A DNA stretch of 64,000 nucleotides from Echria macrotheca (taxonomy: Eukaryota > Ascomycota > Sordariomycetes > Sordariales > Schizotheciaceae): the NCBI GenBank assembly GCA_030411725.1, contig MU839839.1, positions 1,178,001 through 1,242,000 of the forward strand. The letters are read 5' to 3'. Positions 1 to 11,091 of the stretch are shown here, one piece after another (positions within the stretch are counted from its first letter, which is position 1; every line of letters starts with the position of its first letter). The position numbers were made by a program, and so were the translations under genes. Under the pieces are notes generated by a model. It saw nothing but the letters and a program-made list of their open reading frames with translations, was not told the DNA's origin and did no database searches.

Positions 1-765
1 TCCCTCCCCCGCACCCCCGAGGCCGGCTGTCTCGCCCCCCTCCCACGCGTGCACAAGTCCGTACCCTACACCCTCCCCTTCTATCACGTCCACGCCATCA
101 TGTCCCAACTCCGGTCCGACACATCCCCTTCGGAGTCATCCCTCTCCGCGCTCGCATGCGAAGCCACCACCGGCTCCAACCCCTCCCTATCCTGGACCGC
201 CCGCTGCGTCGTCGACAACCACAACAGCACCTCGGTCGACGACGCCACCCTCCTAGTCGAGTATGCCCTCGCCTTCACCGTCGAGGCAGACCTCGGCTCC
301 TGGAACGAGAGCGTCGCGCACGGCCGCGCCGTGGCCAAGGCCATGCTGATCGGCAGCGGGTACCGGGACTTCACGCCGTGTCGCCACTTCACGCTCTCGT
401 TCAAGTCGCACCGCGGCGAGGGCAAGAACCACGTGCGTTCTGCGGGGGTGAGTTTCTCGCGCAGGGTGGTGGGTCCCAACGGCAAGGCGGAGGAGAGCAA
501 GGAGGAGTGGCGGTCGGAGGAGGATACGGTGGCCGAGCCGACGTACTGCGCGAGCTGCTGGACTGACACGTACATCTCGTTTCGTTTGGTGGGGAATGTG
601 GTGATTGTTAGTATCCAGGTGTATAAGGACCTCGGGGCCGGCGCGCACCCGGCTGATCCGAAGTGGTTGACGGCGGCGAGGGGGGTTGATATCCAGAGGG
701 GCCCGGCCGAGTTTGGGAGGATGAGGATGGTGTTTCTGGAGGCTGACCAGGAAGAGGGGCAATAG
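1..765 (+). CDS. Hypothetical protein, 3' part of a gene cut by the window edge
   Basis: The frame is open from the first base to a TAG at 763-765, so the gene probably begins upstream of the window. An in-frame ATG at 100 (followed by SQLRSD) is the only good internal start and would give about 221 residues. The protein has several possible N-glycosylation sites (NHNSTS, NES), a Cys pair in TYCASCW and one short hydrophobic stretch (VGNVVIVSIQV). I do not recognise the family. High third-position GC and the absence of stops over 765 bases support coding. Antisense frames are also open here but give compositionally odd Arg-rich translations. Confidence 0.55.
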   Translation, partial: SLPRTPEAGCLAPLPRVHKSVPYTLPFYHVHAIMSQLRSDTSPSESSLSALACEATTGSNPSLSWTARCVVDNHNSTSVDDATLLVEYALAFTVEADLGSWNESVAHGRAVAKAMLIGSGYRDFTPCRHFTLSFKSHRGEGKNHVRSAGVSFSRRVVGPNGKAEESKEEWRSEEDTVAEPTYCASCWTDTYISFRLVGNVVIVSIQVYKDLGAGAHPADPKWLTAARGVDIQRGPAEFGRMRMVFLEADQEEGQ

Positions 766-996
766 GGTGGCTTGCCAAGATATGAGAACAAAACGAGGCA
801 GTTTCGAGAATCCGGAATCGTAGACGTCTTCTCCTATCTCCGATTCCTGAGTTATGGTGTAGCTGGCAAGCTTAGTACTGAGATAATCTGCGTCAAGGAT
901 CAGCAAACGGTGCGTTTCTTAGCACACGACTTAGGGTACCTGAAGCTTTTTTCGGATATGAGTTTGAACCTGTATCGAGCCGGTAACGCAGGTCCC

Positions 997-3900
997 TCAT
1001 TTCTTCCACCCAGCAAACTTCAAGTTCCAATTGCCTGAGCCAAACTCCTGAAGGAACCACGCCGCATAGCGCCATAATTCCCCATCGACACGCGAATCAC
1101 GGTAGGATTTCCACCGGTTGGCCCCGGCTCGCAGCAACTTATCGACAAGATCCGCGTTCCGCATTTCTATCGCCAGACCAAGCGGCGTCATTCCGTTCGC
1201 GGCAACGAAGTTGTCGGTCTCGCGGCAGCCGTAGGTTCTGATGAGCCAAACAAGGATCTTTGTGACGGCTTCATGAACGGTATAGGTATATCCCCCTTCA
1301 GACGATTTCGTCGACAGGTTGACCGGCCAGCTGTTTTGAGAAAAACATTCCCGTAGACCCTCTCCAGCGTCGACCATGCTTTGAATTATAGAGTCGGTGT
1401 TACCTTCCCACGGAACTGTGATTTCCAACGGTATGGAACATAAACGGATGTTCGACCTGTCGCAATGACAAGGAAACTGAATGTCAACCCCATGCGACTT
1501 TGAGGAGCTCATAGCCGTGCCTGCAGTCTTTCTGTATGGCCCTGACGATAGGTTGTATTTCGGAAGCCGAATACCCAGGTGTCGCAGCACCGGCTTTGAG
1601 TAGCTTCAGCAAAACGGAATTAGCAGAATCCGCTCGAGAAAAAATCCTTTCAATGAAGATCTTCAATGAGGTAAGGACATTGTTGGAGTATCCAATGTTT
1701 TCCAATGTTTCCATATCGGCGAAGCTCCTAGTCGAAGGAGAATATCAACACCCCGTGGGGCCTCGGCAAGTTGTTCGAACATAATCTCTCCAAGTCTGTC
1801 ACTGTGACATGAGAGTGCCGAGATTATCGGTTCAGAGAGACCTGAGAAATACTCGAGGATCCGAAAGCGATCATCCGAGTCGGGAGTCTCTGCCTCACAG
1901 AGAAGCTTGTGTAACAAACGAGTATGATCGTGTGATATGGCCCAGTCGAGAACCGAAAGCGGGGGATTAGTTTTCTTCAAGTCCTATGGAAAGACTAGAC
2001 CCGGAGCGTTCTCCGCGAGAAGTCTGAGGAACATGGTATGCAGGCCGAGCTCATCTTCTTTATCCGGAGATGGTCGTGCCGTATGATGCCACCAGTATGT
2101 TTTGGCATACTTGGAGAACGGCGTCGGTCCTTCATCCAGCCCTTGGGATACTCTTCCAAGGCTTTCTATCACGGCCGACATATCGAACTTGTTTGAAGAC
2201 CTCGACGGATCTCGCCGAGTCTGGACATGGAAAGCCAGTTAGCTGCTGCAAATTGCTGGTGGAGAATGCGGTTTTCCGGGGGGTTATCTTGAACTTTTAC
2301 CTTTCGCTGTTGAAACGCCGAAACTGCGCGAAACACGACGCTGGACCGCGATGCATTGGCCGCGATGCCTTGAATCGAGGCTTGGTCCATCACAATTGAT
2401 GATTTCCGCGCCAGTCGTTGGTCGAACTGCTCATAGTGAAGCGCCGTGAGACACGTATATCCCATGATGAAGTCTGCATGGTCGAGAGTAAATTTGAATT
2501 CTTGGTTCCTAAGTTGGGTGCCAGATTCTGGTGATCCTTGTCAAAATCCACGCAAGCGGGCTTCTTTCATATGAGGGACGCCTACCTCGGAGCAGTTCTG
2601 GACTGGGTGTAAGGTGTTGGAGAACGCTGTGATGGATGAAATGGACAGTGTTGTCCTGTTCGTCGATTTCCAGTAAACCGCCGCCGTATCTGTAAACCGC
2701 AGCCACTGCATCCAAGGGAATGGCTGAGGCATCCCACTTCGTGACTCCCGGTTTCACGTTCAGCGCTACTCGGAGTTCGTTTATTTCGAGGGGTCTGGTT
2801 CGAAGGGCCGCGGCAACGAGCTCGAAAATTCTTCCCTTGTAGCGCTTGTCTCTGATGGTCTCTAGTGCCCGTTCAAAAGATAGAGATAGGTTTTCTGGTA
2901 AGTGGTCAAGGAAGTTGACAATGTCGACAAGCCCTGGCGCTGTTTCTTGATACAGCGGAAACAGCGCGTCCATTTGCAGGACAACCCACAGATACATTCC
3001 CTGCGCCCCAGCCACAAAAGCGTCCCGAATAAGCCGACGCACTTCGGTGCTTATCTGAGTCCTGCTAACGAGTTCCGCTTCGATGAAGTCTTCTAGCTCT
3101 TTATCTTTTTGTGGCGATGTCATGGAGACTTCTTGAACACTCCAGAGGGTGGAGCAGACGACCTGTCGAGCCACAGAGTCGAATCTAGCGGCCGAGCATA
3201 TATGGGTGTGGAATGAGTTTTGTAATTGTCGGAGGGCCTTAACTGTCTCTTGGCAGGTCTTATGATCGAGCTCGTCCAACGCGTCGATAACAACATAATA
3301 ATGCCGGTCCTTGGGGAAATATCGGGTGAGGTACTTCACTACGGACTCCGCGTCGTTCGGCTGGGCTGCGAAGAAGGCCTTGTGTCGTTTGATCGCTGGA
3401 TGTGTCGCTGGCAGTGCGAGAGATTTGATAAATTGATGGGCGATGCTGCCAAAGATGTCGTGAGGTTGTGGGGGACTCTGGTTCTGTAACTGACAGAATA
3501 TGGCAGAGACACCGTATGGCGAGTTTTGCGCCGGCGAGTCGTCGCCTGGCTGTTCTTGACCCTGCACAGATACGGCAGAGAGGAGCTCCGCAAAGATATT
3601 GGTCATCGCGACTGTCTTTCCGCTCCCGATGCTCCCGTAGACCAGTAGTGTCGATGAAATCGAGCAATCCCTCCATGATTTGTACTTCTCTTCATTCCGG
3701 AGCCATTCGACGGTCCCCTTCCTCCGTTCGCGCCGCCAGGTCCGCTCAAATTCGTCTTGACGCGGCGATAGCTTGGATAGGACATCTAAGCGGCGATCTT
3801 CTGCTTCCCTCTGCTTGGAGCTTGTCCAAAATGATGAGAGACCTTTGTTGACCGTCGCAATGGCCGTTCTGGCCTCGGCGTCCTCCTTCTCGTTCAGGCA

Positions 3901-4546
3901 AGCAAGCTTCTCCCCGATAAATCTGGACCAAACCCCAAGGCGCTCCTCGAATGCTCTGAACTCTTTATCCGTTCCAATACTCGTTGCAAACTGGGACAAG
4001 AAATGCCGTTTCTCGAACCGAACGATGGTCCGACACAGGTCGACTATCACGAGGAGATACTCGCAAATATACTCTCTCAACTCCTCGTCGCGCGGGAACA
4101 GTGCAACCCGATCTCGCTGGATGGTCGATGAGCGTCCGAGTTTCATCAGCAAGAGCGACACCTTGTCGAAATACGAGAGATATCCCGTCGCAACCTCCAA
4201 GGACAATCGCACAACCGCCCAAACGCCGCTGGCGAGGAGATTTTGGGACCCAGCAATGACGATGTCACCTGCCCTGACGAAGATTTGAATGGTCGAGTAA
4301 ACCAACGAGACGTGTGCCGAATGGCTTCCAAGCGGTTCCATGAAGGCGGGACCCATCGTGATTGACTTCCTCGGTGAGACGAATGACGTCGATCTCGGTT
4401 GGCGGAGAGCGGGTTTGCCATGTTTTGAAGGCGGGTCGATGTTTGCCGTCTAGCTCCGACCCGAATTCCGAGATGGCCTGCCCAAGCCTGACATCGGCCG
4501 GTAACGTTGAGGGTGAAGCGGCTTGCTGGGCAACCAAAGCCATCAT
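997..4546 (-). pseudogene. Decayed NACHT-ankyrin (NLR-type STAND) gene
   Basis: NLR-like proteins of this type are cytosolic sensors in fungal non-self recognition. The gene reads right to left. A first frame from 4546 (MMALVAQQAA) carries the start of the N-terminal helical domain usual in fungal NACHT-ankyrin proteins. It must shift frame near 4286-4290 (LVGLLD to IQIFVRAGD) to continue. The NACHT core follows, with Walker A GSIGSGKT and Walker B YYVVIDALDEL. Two ordinary introns (2585-2501, 2300-2221) lead into a C-terminal region. That region has an in-frame TAG at 1983-1981 (FP*DLKK) and shifts frame near 1715 and near 1490 before ending in ankyrin-like sequence (GMTPLGLAI) at 997. One nonsense codon and three shifts, none removable by a reasonable intron, indicate a pseudogene. 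Sequencing error cannot be excluded for any single shift. Confidence 0.75.
1981..4356 (-). CDS. Longest surviving reading frame of the NACHT gene (truncated STAND NTPase)
   Basis: This is what a gene caller would probably report: exons 4356-2586, 2500-2301 and 2220-1981. The first intron has donor GTAGGC and acceptor CCAAG; the join LLR/EFKFTLDHAD restores a segment typical of fungal NLRs. The second has donor GTAAAA, branch GCTAAC and acceptor TCCAG. Translation gives about 736 residues: helical N-terminus, P-loop GSIGSGKT near residue 245, Walker B VIDALDEL near 360, then the winged-helix-like region, stopping at TAG before any ankyrin repeat. The true N-terminus is probably in another frame upstream. 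Whether this truncated product is made or active is unknown; the whole locus is better treated as a pseudogene. Confidence 0.5.
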
Positions 4547-5176
4547 GGGCGCTGTGGGAGTGAGATCATCCGGAGCGTCAGGGCAAGTTGCGATATTTGA
4601 TGCCCCTAGGCAAATGTTTGAGCCGTCGTCTTTGTTGTCGCGTCGGAACGGGTGGCCGGTGTGGTGGTATCGTATGAGGTTACTGATGATGGAACTGGCC
4701 TGCCGTTCTGCCTGGCGAGGCTCTTCTCACAGTCCGATGGTACTGCTGAGATGCGCCGTTTGTGGCTGTGTTGAATGTCGGGGCTGGAGCTTGTCAAGCT
4801 GCTGGGGACGAGGGCAGAGGGGTACAGCTGCAAGACGGTGTCTTGCGCCGTTCCTGGTGGCGTCCAATCCCCAGTTACCTAGCACCTCCATTTCGAAGGC
4901 AGGCGGGGTTGATGTTGGCAGAGTATGGAAAAGAAGAAGTTGATGGACATGTCCCACAAGCGGAACAGAACTTCGAGTCAGGTGTGAAATTTAGAAGTTT
5001 GTAATCTGAGCGTGTGGACAATCGCAAGATGTTCTTGCCGTAGATCTATATGGCTGACCCAACGCCATTCATCCTGCATCAATGCTTGCACTTTCCTAAC
5101 GCTGAACAAAGAATTCCTTCAGTGATCTGGTTCTGGCGGGCTTTAGGCTACTTTGGGGCCGACCCTGCTTTATCGG
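4547..5176. other. Spacer between the NACHT pseudogene and the helical-protein gene
   Basis: An open stretch on the minus strand (4833-4606) translates to Ser/Thr-rich sequence that could be a further frame-shifted 5' piece of the NACHT gene. It has no recognisable domain. Nothing else is evident here. Confidence 0.35.
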
Positions 5177-5796
5177 CTATGGCTGTGTATGCTCGCCTGT
5201 AATAACGCTCTTCCTGTTAGACAGGACATTGCGAGAAGCTTCCTTGGCGGCATCAAACAATTGCTTGGCTTCCGGATTGTCGAGCTTGGATTCCTGTTCT
5301 TCTTCTGCGTCGCTACACATCTTTATTAGCAAACTTGACACACCGTTGACAGCACTGGAGGTAGAGTTCTATCTCACATTGAAGTCAGTTGTGCCAGAAA
5401 AATGACTGCTTTGGAACCAGCAGCGATCAGGTCCTCGTACTGCGAGAGCACATCGAGGTCGATTCGCGAATCGGCCACGCCAACCTCGGGCTCGATCTTT
5501 TCCAACTGTGTGACAATCTTGTCCATAGCGTCGTTACATGGGTCGCAGACATCCACGACGGCGTCCAACAGCTTTTGAGACAAGGACCCGGCCTCTTCTA
5601 GGAGCTGCAGCAGCCCTCCGGAATGGAAGGCGAACTGCTGCAACCTGATCTGGATGAAGCGAAGGTTGTCGATGGCGGGGTTCTCTGCCCCGCTCACGGT
5701 GACGAGGGCGGATTCGACACTGGACTGGGCTGAGTTTGCTTTCTGCAACAAGTCGGTACATGACGACTGGGCTTCGTCGGCCGATCGAGAGCCCAT
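5177..5796 (-). CDS. Small alpha-helical protein next to the NLR pseudogene
   Basis: Two exons, 5796-5378 and 5312-5177, joined across an intron with donor GTGAGA, branch GCTAAT and acceptor GTGTAG, give 184 residues (MGSRSADEAQ to GEHTQP). The start was chosen at 5796 because its context (ACAAAATGG) is good; the frame is open upstream to 5982 but that part looks like leader. The product is soluble, rich in Leu, Ala, Glu and Asp, and predicted by eye to be almost all helix. It ends in an acidic then Lys-rich segment (DAEEEQESKL). I do not recognise the family. Small helical proteins beside fungal STAND genes sometimes act as their effectors or partners. That role here rests only on position and shared orientation. 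Confidence 0.65.
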
Positions 5797-7393
5797 TTTG
5801 TAAGTTGTGAATCCGGATTGAGCTTGGCGGATGTCTCCGTGAAGTGTAGGCTCTGATGAAGTTGAGTCGGAGAAAAGGCAAGAAATACAGGGAAGCGGGG
5901 TCCACATGCGGCGTGGGGGTTGAAGAGAGGTGTCACTGTGACTAACCCGATTCAGATATGCTGAGTCTTCATTCAACCTCATGTCTTGGCTGGGAACCCT
6001 ACATCGAATAGTTGTCTCTGCATCGACGAAGAGTTATGGGTTTAAGGTTGTTGAAACACCCGTGGACATAGCGCGGGGACTGGTTCCAAAGCCTCTTCAT
6101 GAACTCAAACCTGGGCCTGAGATGGAGATTGACCTTCCTGTACTTGGGCTCAAGGCACAAAAGGAAGAGGGAGCCGTAGGTTATTTTCCGGTAATGAAAG
6201 TTTTCCGGTGACTAAAGTTCTCTGGGGGAGAGCCACTACTTTTGTGGAAAGCTCTTGCCGCCTTACAACTTGGACCTTACCAAACTGCCTCCTGGGCAGA
6301 GCCCTGTGACTCAGCTTCCAGACTAAAGAGACCTCATAAATACCCTTCAGTTTCTACCAATGTAAAGCTTACTTGACAGCCGTGTCTCGTTCATCAGCAC
6401 CCACCAAAATCCTATTTGTCGTCGAGTCCATGACAGAACTGGTACAATTCACGGTTCTTAGAATTTAGATGTAACGATATCGGGATATCACAACCCCAGG
6501 ATTCATATGTCGTCCGCCCATAAATGGAAATAGTCTGGAAACATGGAGACCAAAAATGAAAGTAGATCAAAATGATCGAAATGCATGAACCAACACTGGT
6601 GGAATTCATTCTTAACACGTGAAATCACCTACCTAAATATACCGATCCCGTCCTATTTACCCCGATCCGCCCTACGGTTCCAGATCTGAGCCCGGACGAA
6701 CACCAAATTCCGGAACAACCAAAAGAAGACGGAATCTTCACCTGCCTAGGAGAGACCGGAATCTAGCCAGTTTTATTACCAGCACATCAACTGCAACCCA
6801 TCTTCCCCGGCCTTTCATCTATCGCAGCGCCATCGAGCGTGTGCTTGATCATCTCAAGACACACACCATCAATCCCACGAACCCAGGTGACCAGCTCCCC
6901 AGATTACATTTTACCCGGTCCCGCACCCATTCGGTGCCGGCACACATCTACGCTCCATAATCGGTAGGCCAGCCGAAAGGGGACAGACAAACCCGCGCAG
7001 GCTGGCTGGCACCGACCAGCCGGGGATGACCTGGCAGGACCGCTGCAATTTGTCTCGTTGGAATACTCCGCGTCATACAATATCTCAATATCAACCCCAC
7101 AAAATGGCTCCCCCTCCGAACCCAATCTTGGCAACTTAGCCTATATCTTGAGCCGTCCTCCGGTTTATAGCTAGATGGGTTAGTATCTGACATATATGTG
7201 TGACCGATATCCAGGTTCGTCGCACACGATGAGAGAGAATTGCTGAGGCCAAAAGTTCAACACCAATTTCTCGCTCGTACAAATTTTGTAGGTACTGAGC
7301 ATCGCGACGGACGAGGCCGTTGGTCCCTCCTAACCTCCGCCCGCACGGCTCCTCATCTCCAGTATCACACAACCACTCGTGGCTACAGCCAAG
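5797..7393. other. Intergenic, no convincing gene
   Basis: Divergent upstream region of the helical-protein gene and the AA8 gene. It is relatively AT-rich between 6200 and 6900. A 76-codon plus-strand frame (5981-6211) is present but shows no family resemblance or clear codon bias. Confidence 0.5.
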
Positions 7394-8195
7394 ATGCTCT
7401 CCTCAATAGCAACTCTCCTCCCCTCCTTTTTCCTCGCCACAACCGTCGCCTCCCCCATCTCTCACGACTCCCACCACCGCCTCCAAGAACGAGGGACATG
7501 GGGCGAATCCCGCTACTGCAAGCCCAACAACGGCCTCTGCTACCTCCAGCTCACGCCCACGGGCTTCCCCAACATCCCAACCTACCGCATCGCCATCCCC
7601 GACTCGGCCTCGTCGTCCTCGGCCTTCGACGCCATCCTGGAAACCGTCACGCCCGTGGCCCTAGGCTGGACGGGCTGGGCCTGGGGCGGCACGATGCTCA
7701 ACAATCCGCTGACGGTCGTCTGGCCAAACGGTAACTCGGCAACGGCCACGGTGCGATGGGCCACGTATGTTTTCCCTCGCCTGCCTACCACCCTCCCCCC
7801 CTTCCCCCGAAAAAAAAAGAAAATCGAAAAACAAAAATAAAAAATTGAATACTAACAAAACGACCAAAAAAAGAGGAAAAACCCTCCCACAACCCTACTC
7901 AGGCGCAACCTTCAAGCTCCTCTCCTCCTCCAAGAACTCAACCCACTGGACCGCCGAGGTCGCCTGCACAGGCTGCACGCGCTGGGGCAGCTCCGGCCAG
8001 ATCCGACCCGACAGCACCAATTCTTTTTCATGGGCCGTGGGCGACAGGGGGTCCGTCTCGAACCCGTCCAGCTCGTCGAGCAGCTTCAAGGAGCACATCA
8101 ACAACGGCGCGCTGTCGACGGGCGCGCTGACCAAGTACGGAAAGAATACGGCTAGTGCGTTTCAGGCGCATTATAGCTCTGGCAAGGGGACTTGA
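7394..8195 (+). CDS. Secreted AA8 cytochrome-domain protein (cellobiose dehydrogenase cytochrome-like)
   Basis: Exons 7394-7764 and 7874-8195 give 230 residues. The intron has donor GTATGT, branch TACTAAC and acceptor AAAAAAAG, and the join restores the family motif RWATGKTLPQPYSG. A hydrophobic leader (MLSSIATLLPSFFLATTVAS) directs secretion. The rest matches the iron-reductase/DOMON-like b-type cytochrome fold of AA8. The Met in GGTML and the His in AFQAHY fit the two haem ligands, and CTGC fits the conserved Cys pair. AA8 domains pass electrons to lytic polysaccharide monooxygenases or reduce iron. Here the domain stands alone: there is no flavin (AA3), pyranose dehydrogenase or CBM1 module before the stop. 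Confidence 0.85.
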
Positions 8196-8963
8196 TTACC
8201 ATCAAAGGCAGGGAGGGGAAGGAGGAAAGGAATGAGGGTGTTGAATATGGTTGGTTCGTTGGTCGGTTGGGGGTGATGATGGAAGTAGTGTATATATATA
8301 TCCGCTTGAAGCCTTGAAGGGGGGGCTGTGATATTTAGACCAATAGAGGATTTTTGTCGAGGCAGTATTGAAGGATTTCTGATAGGCAGCAATTGCGGCA
8401 TTGTTGTTGAAACCTTGGAGCAAAGGGAGAGTGGGATTTTGGGAGGTGTGTTAATGGAGGATGAGGAATTCTGGAGGCCATGATGGGCTGGCAGTTCCTG
8501 GGTTTGAACCCGACACCTCGACGACGGTGAATGTTGACTGAGATGGTTCCCGAATAGTGAAGTCGCCTCATCTTAAGCTGGAGATCTGGGCACCTACCTT
8601 GTCAGTAAATATCGCACGAGGTTATACCAAGGATGTTCGAGGTCTTCCCATCGTGCGCAGTGAAAATGGAGGCCCTCTCTCCTGCATATCCAGGACTTTT
8701 TTCTAACAGCTCTCACGCACAGATGACCTACCATATATGCCGGGCTCCCGGCACCACTCGACACATTAGCCTCAGACACACGTAAAGCATCCGCCAAGCA
8801 TTACGATTAAAAGGCACTTAGACCTGATGCTAGTCTATCCACAGTGGTCAAGCGACCCCTGATAACAATATACCTCGCTATATTTTCCTGTCCGATACAT
8901 GACCTCATTCCCATAACGCCCGTGATGCAGAGTTCCCAACACGTTATCCACGTAGACACCACA
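8196..8963. other. Convergent intergenic region
   Basis: 3' flanks of the AA8 gene and the ZIP transporter gene. A short TA run (8291-8300) lies in the probable 3' UTR of the AA8 gene. No gene or RNA seen. Confidence 0.5.
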
Positions 8964-10393
8964 TCAAGCAAAAGCGCCGACACTAGCCATCAGAGCAGCC
9001 CCTCCCAACAGCGCAAGATAGGCGTGCACTCGCTTCTTGCCGTAGAGCGTCTTGTAGCTCTTCTCCGACAAAAAGTCCTCAGCCAGCAGCTGAACCATGC
9101 CCGCAAAGAGCAGCAGTCCGCTTGAGATGGCGTTCATGAACCCTACCACGAGCAGCCCCGGCTGGCTCATGGGATCGTAGAAGCCATGGATAATCAGGCC
9201 GATGGCCTGCCCAAGCGGCGTCGTCGCCCCAAACGCCAGTACCATCAGCCAGGGCCTAATCGACGTCCTCGGGAAATTGATGGCTGCAATGCGAGTACCG
9301 AGAGCTAACCCTTCAAAGCATTGGTGGAACGATATGGCCACCAAGAAAACAACAAAGGCTGGGCCAGTGGCTACCGAAATAGCCATTCCGATGAAAATAC
9401 TGTGGAAAAGAATGCCGGCTTCTAATAGGATCACCTGAAGCAGGAGCCGCTTCTGGTCCTCCGAGTTATGTGGTTGGGGGTGCAAATGGAGACCGGGCTC
9501 GGGCCCTGCAGGGCCCAGGTTCCGATCAAAGGAATTCGCCTTGGATGGGCCAGTACCGCTAAGCGATGACTGCAGTTCCTCCGGACTTAGTTCGAGTTCA
9601 GAGTCTTCGTCGTGTTCCTCGTTCGGAAGCGCCATCCTCCCTCTAGGCGGCATCATGGGCGTCGATCCCGGCTGCGGAGACACTCCCGTGACCAAGCGCT
9701 CAGTCGAGTCCCTATCATGAAGCGCAATATCCGCACGGCTATAGCCACGCGGTGCCGGTGGCTCGTTCCGGTCCGATCCGGCCAGTGTAGAATCCTCCTC
9801 TTCATCATCGTCCCAAATGTGGTGGGAATGGGAATGGCCGGCGCCGTGGGTCGACAGGGCAGATTCGACGGCTACCACGGCGAGGGCCGCTACCATGGCT
9901 ATCAGGCCTGCGAGCGGCCTGTAGCCCTTTGTGAAGAAATGCGGCAGGCATGGGTCGGTCAAGGACGTGAAGGCGGTCGGGAGTAAGTGGACGAAGGCCG
10001 TGGCCATGAGCACGCCGGTGCCGAAGTGTTGACATATGAATAAAATGTTCTTTTGCCGTTTGCTGCCTTTGGAAAGTCGGCGGGAAAGGAGAGGAAAGGC
10101 GCAAGCTGTGAACTGGTCAGGGGAGTCGAGGCGGGGGCCAACACTGAACCTTGCGTACCTGCGGTGCTCAGCGACAGAATGAGAACGAGAGCAAAGACGT
10201 GAGCTGCGATATTGTAGTCCCCCCTCTCCCCCGAACCACATTGCGGGCGAGTCGCGGCATCGTCGCGTCTGGAGAGCTCGGCCAGAAGGAGGTGGGTGGG
10301 GATCGAGGACCACGGGTTTCCTGCGAGCACTGTGTTAGCATTGAGGAATTGGGCGTAATCGGTTGCTTGCATACCTGTATTAGACCTCTCCAT
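8964..10393 (-). CDS. ZIP family zinc/iron transporter
   Basis: Exons 10393-10375, 10320-10159 and 10105-8964 encode 440 residues. Intron 1 has donor GTATGC and branch GCTAAC; intron 2 has donor GTACGC and branch CTGAC. The protein moves divalent metal, usually Zn2+, into the cytosol across the plasma or an organelle membrane. Visible features are an N-terminal hydrophobic pair (NIAAHVFALVLILSLS; GVLMATAFVHLLPTAF), a long acidic and His-containing loop (GHSHSHHIWDDDEEE), and the family signature helices HSIFIGMAISV and FHQCFEGLALG. Four more C-terminal helices follow. The very short first exon (MERSNTG) is supported by splice signals and frame. The substrate cannot be told from sequence alone. 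Confidence 0.9.
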
Positions 10394-11091
10394 TGTCGCG
10401 CACACTCAGGAGACCGATCATGGCGGTCAACAATCTGGACTGGCACGACTGGCTGAAGAATGGGCGATCTGGCGAGTTGCGGCGTCACAAACCGGGAAGA
10501 TGAAGATGCGAGGGATGCAGGGATTGGAGCAGATTTCCCCCAAGATTGCCGTAGCGGCTCGGCAGGAGGCCTGGACCAGCGGCACACCAGCCCGGTGGGG
10601 CGCCCCTGCCTGCTCTGTACTCCCCAATTCTTACACAGGAATGACTGCGTGTCCAGTACCGCCGTCCGGGCCCCGTGTAGGACATTCCAATGGCATGAAT
10701 CTTCCCCACTAAGCCTGCTTTGTCTACTTTAAGGATCCTCAGGGATATCATTATATCGAAAAGACCTCTGGTGAATTTCTTCCTCTGAGGAACTGGCCTA
10801 ACGTAACGTAGCCATGTACGGAGGACAGAATGGTGGTTTCCATGCGGAGGAGGTACTAGGCTAACAATCACTCAGGGACTGGGATGTACAAGTACCTCTC
10901 TTGGCCGCATTCTCTTGCCGCAAGCCAAGATGTCCATCTTTTTGTTTCTCAATGCACTCTGTGACGCGTTTTCCACAGATTCGACGCGATTCAACGTTTC
11001 CGAATGATTCTCGTCGCTACTCCTATCCACCTTGCAATGACCACTTGGACAACCGCAATACCCGCGACATCCGGTCACACACATATCTCCA
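10394..11091. other. Upstream region of the ZIP gene, 3' flank of the CE15 gene
   Basis: No coding signal that survives comparison of frames; nothing else evident. Confidence 0.45.

Noticed and set aside
84..906. Minus-strand frames of 235 and 217 codons opposite the first gene
   Set aside because: Arg/Pro-rich translations without plausible starts. The plus frame has better codon bias and continues off the window edge.
1691..1710. Tandem 10-bp duplication (TCCAATGTTT twice) as the cause of the ankyrin frame shift
   Set aside because: Removing one copy does not bring the downstream ankyrin frame into register, so it is not a sufficient explanation.
3260..4288. Several plus- and minus-strand frames inside the NACHT core
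   Set aside because: Shadows of the NACHT frame, which has recognisable Walker motifs.
5981..6211. 76-codon plus-strand frame upstream of the helical-protein gene
   Set aside because: Short, no family resemblance, and it lies where the divergent promoter is expected.
8480..8525. GGGTTTGAACCC-like sequence resembling a tRNA T arm
   Set aside because: Stem pairing is imperfect and no acceptor, D or anticodon arms can be drawn around it.
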